The translations under genes and the position numbers were made by a program. Positions 63,651 to 64,000 of a stretch of DNA of 64,000 nucleotides are shown here, piece by piece (position 1 is the stretch's first letter; every line of letters begins with the position of its first letter). Origin of the DNA: Pleodorina starrii (lineage: Eukaryota; Chlorophyta; Chlorophyceae; Chlamydomonadales; Volvocaceae); the NCBI GenBank assembly GCA_030267565.1, contig BRXU01000012.1, positions 2,912,501-2,976,500 of the forward strand. The letters are read 5' to 3'. Under the pieces are notes generated by a model, which saw only the letters and a list, made by a program, of their open reading frames with translations, made no database searches and had not been told where the DNA came from.

Positions 63651-64000
63651 GTCACGACACTCCTCGTCGCCCTCAGCTACCTCCCCCCCGTGCAAGATGT
63701 TGACACGACGCCGCTGCCAGCCGCCGGGGACTGGTGCCTTAATATCCCGCTTTGGGGCAACCCCCTTTTGCCGAACGGTGCGCAACCGACCAGCGGGGCA
63801 GCGGAAGCGGGGGATGCAGCGGACGCGCAGGCGGCAGATCCAGACTTCGCGCCCGAGGAGGAGGACTGGGACATGGCTCCCAACCCGCTTCCTAGGCCAG
63901 GACTAGAGAGCCGCCACAGGCGTCTGGCGGCATGCAGGGCGTTGCGCACGGTGGGTGACCTGATGAGGGTGACGCAGGCCGCCGCATCCGCCCCGCGAGC
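63651..64000 (+). mobile_element. Possible LINE-type ORF fragment, open at the window edge
   Basis: A frame open from about 63651 to the last base. It reads LLVALSYLPPVQ, then LNIPLWGNPLL, an acidic stretch, and LRTVGDLMRV. The PLWGNPLL...VGDL pattern is typical of the region after the reverse transcriptase in L1-type ORF2 proteins, including algal ones. No RT core is visible upstream, so this is a fragment or a chance resemblance. Confidence 0.3.

Overview
The window looks like nuclear DNA of a volvocine/chlorophycean green alga. The signs are GC-rich coding sequence, many short exons with GT..AG introns, alanine/glutamine/proline homopolymers, TGTAA polyadenylation-type motifs, and host proteins of a flagellate alga: a CEP164-type WW protein, an Aurora-like kinase and an animal-type cryptochrome/6-4 photolyase. 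There is no bacterial organisation such as operons or Shine-Dalgarno sites. Species was not determined.

Layout. 1-23.8 kb is repeat-rich. Two paralogous leucine-rich F-box-like genes on the minus strand (283-2622 and 18554-20659) lie in a segmental duplication. Between and beside them are six copies (a-f) of a roughly 1.0-1.3 kb repeat with hairpins at both ends, three of them inside a near-identical 2598-bp tandem triplication (about 6390-14183). Copy f sits in the upstream region of the second LRR gene, and the first LRR gene preserves the corresponding empty site.

23.8-36.2 kb is a nested insertion that splits a second repeat, R; an unsplit copy lies at 14922-16345. The insertion contains a 10.9-kb Ty3/gypsy-like element with 43-bp terminal INVERTED repeats instead of LTRs, then two bases (GC), then a 1064-bp fold-back element that shares the same 13 terminal bases. 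The pair together is flanked by a 4-bp CCCC duplication. A tRNA-derived SINE with its own 9-bp duplication sits directly beside it. The Gag-Pol polyprotein is unusual. It carries a retropepsin split by a +1 frameshift, an RS-rich stretch, a second retropepsin-like domain, a UBA-like helix bundle, RT, RNase H, a C5-methyltransferase-like domain that has lost its catalytic Pro-Cys loop, a DD35E integrase, a PHD finger, a Tudor-like segment and a C-terminal second methyltransferase-like domain. This is the most interesting object in the window.

37-64 kb is host genic sequence. An 11-exon gene on the plus strand (38620-46874, about 1130 aa) encodes a coiled-coil protein ending in a CEP164-type WW domain. 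A 6-exon gene on the minus strand (53207-58064, 854 aa) encodes a Ser/Thr kinase. All 15 introns of these two genes are phase 0, and several share short repeated motifs. The 3' end of a cryptochrome/6-4 photolyase gene (minus, 61099-62571) has a stop codon overlapping a splice donor; splicing adds a basic Ala/Lys-rich tail. The window ends in a possible LINE-type ORF fragment. Exon joins were built by eye from splice signals and reading frame, so boundaries could be off by a base or so.
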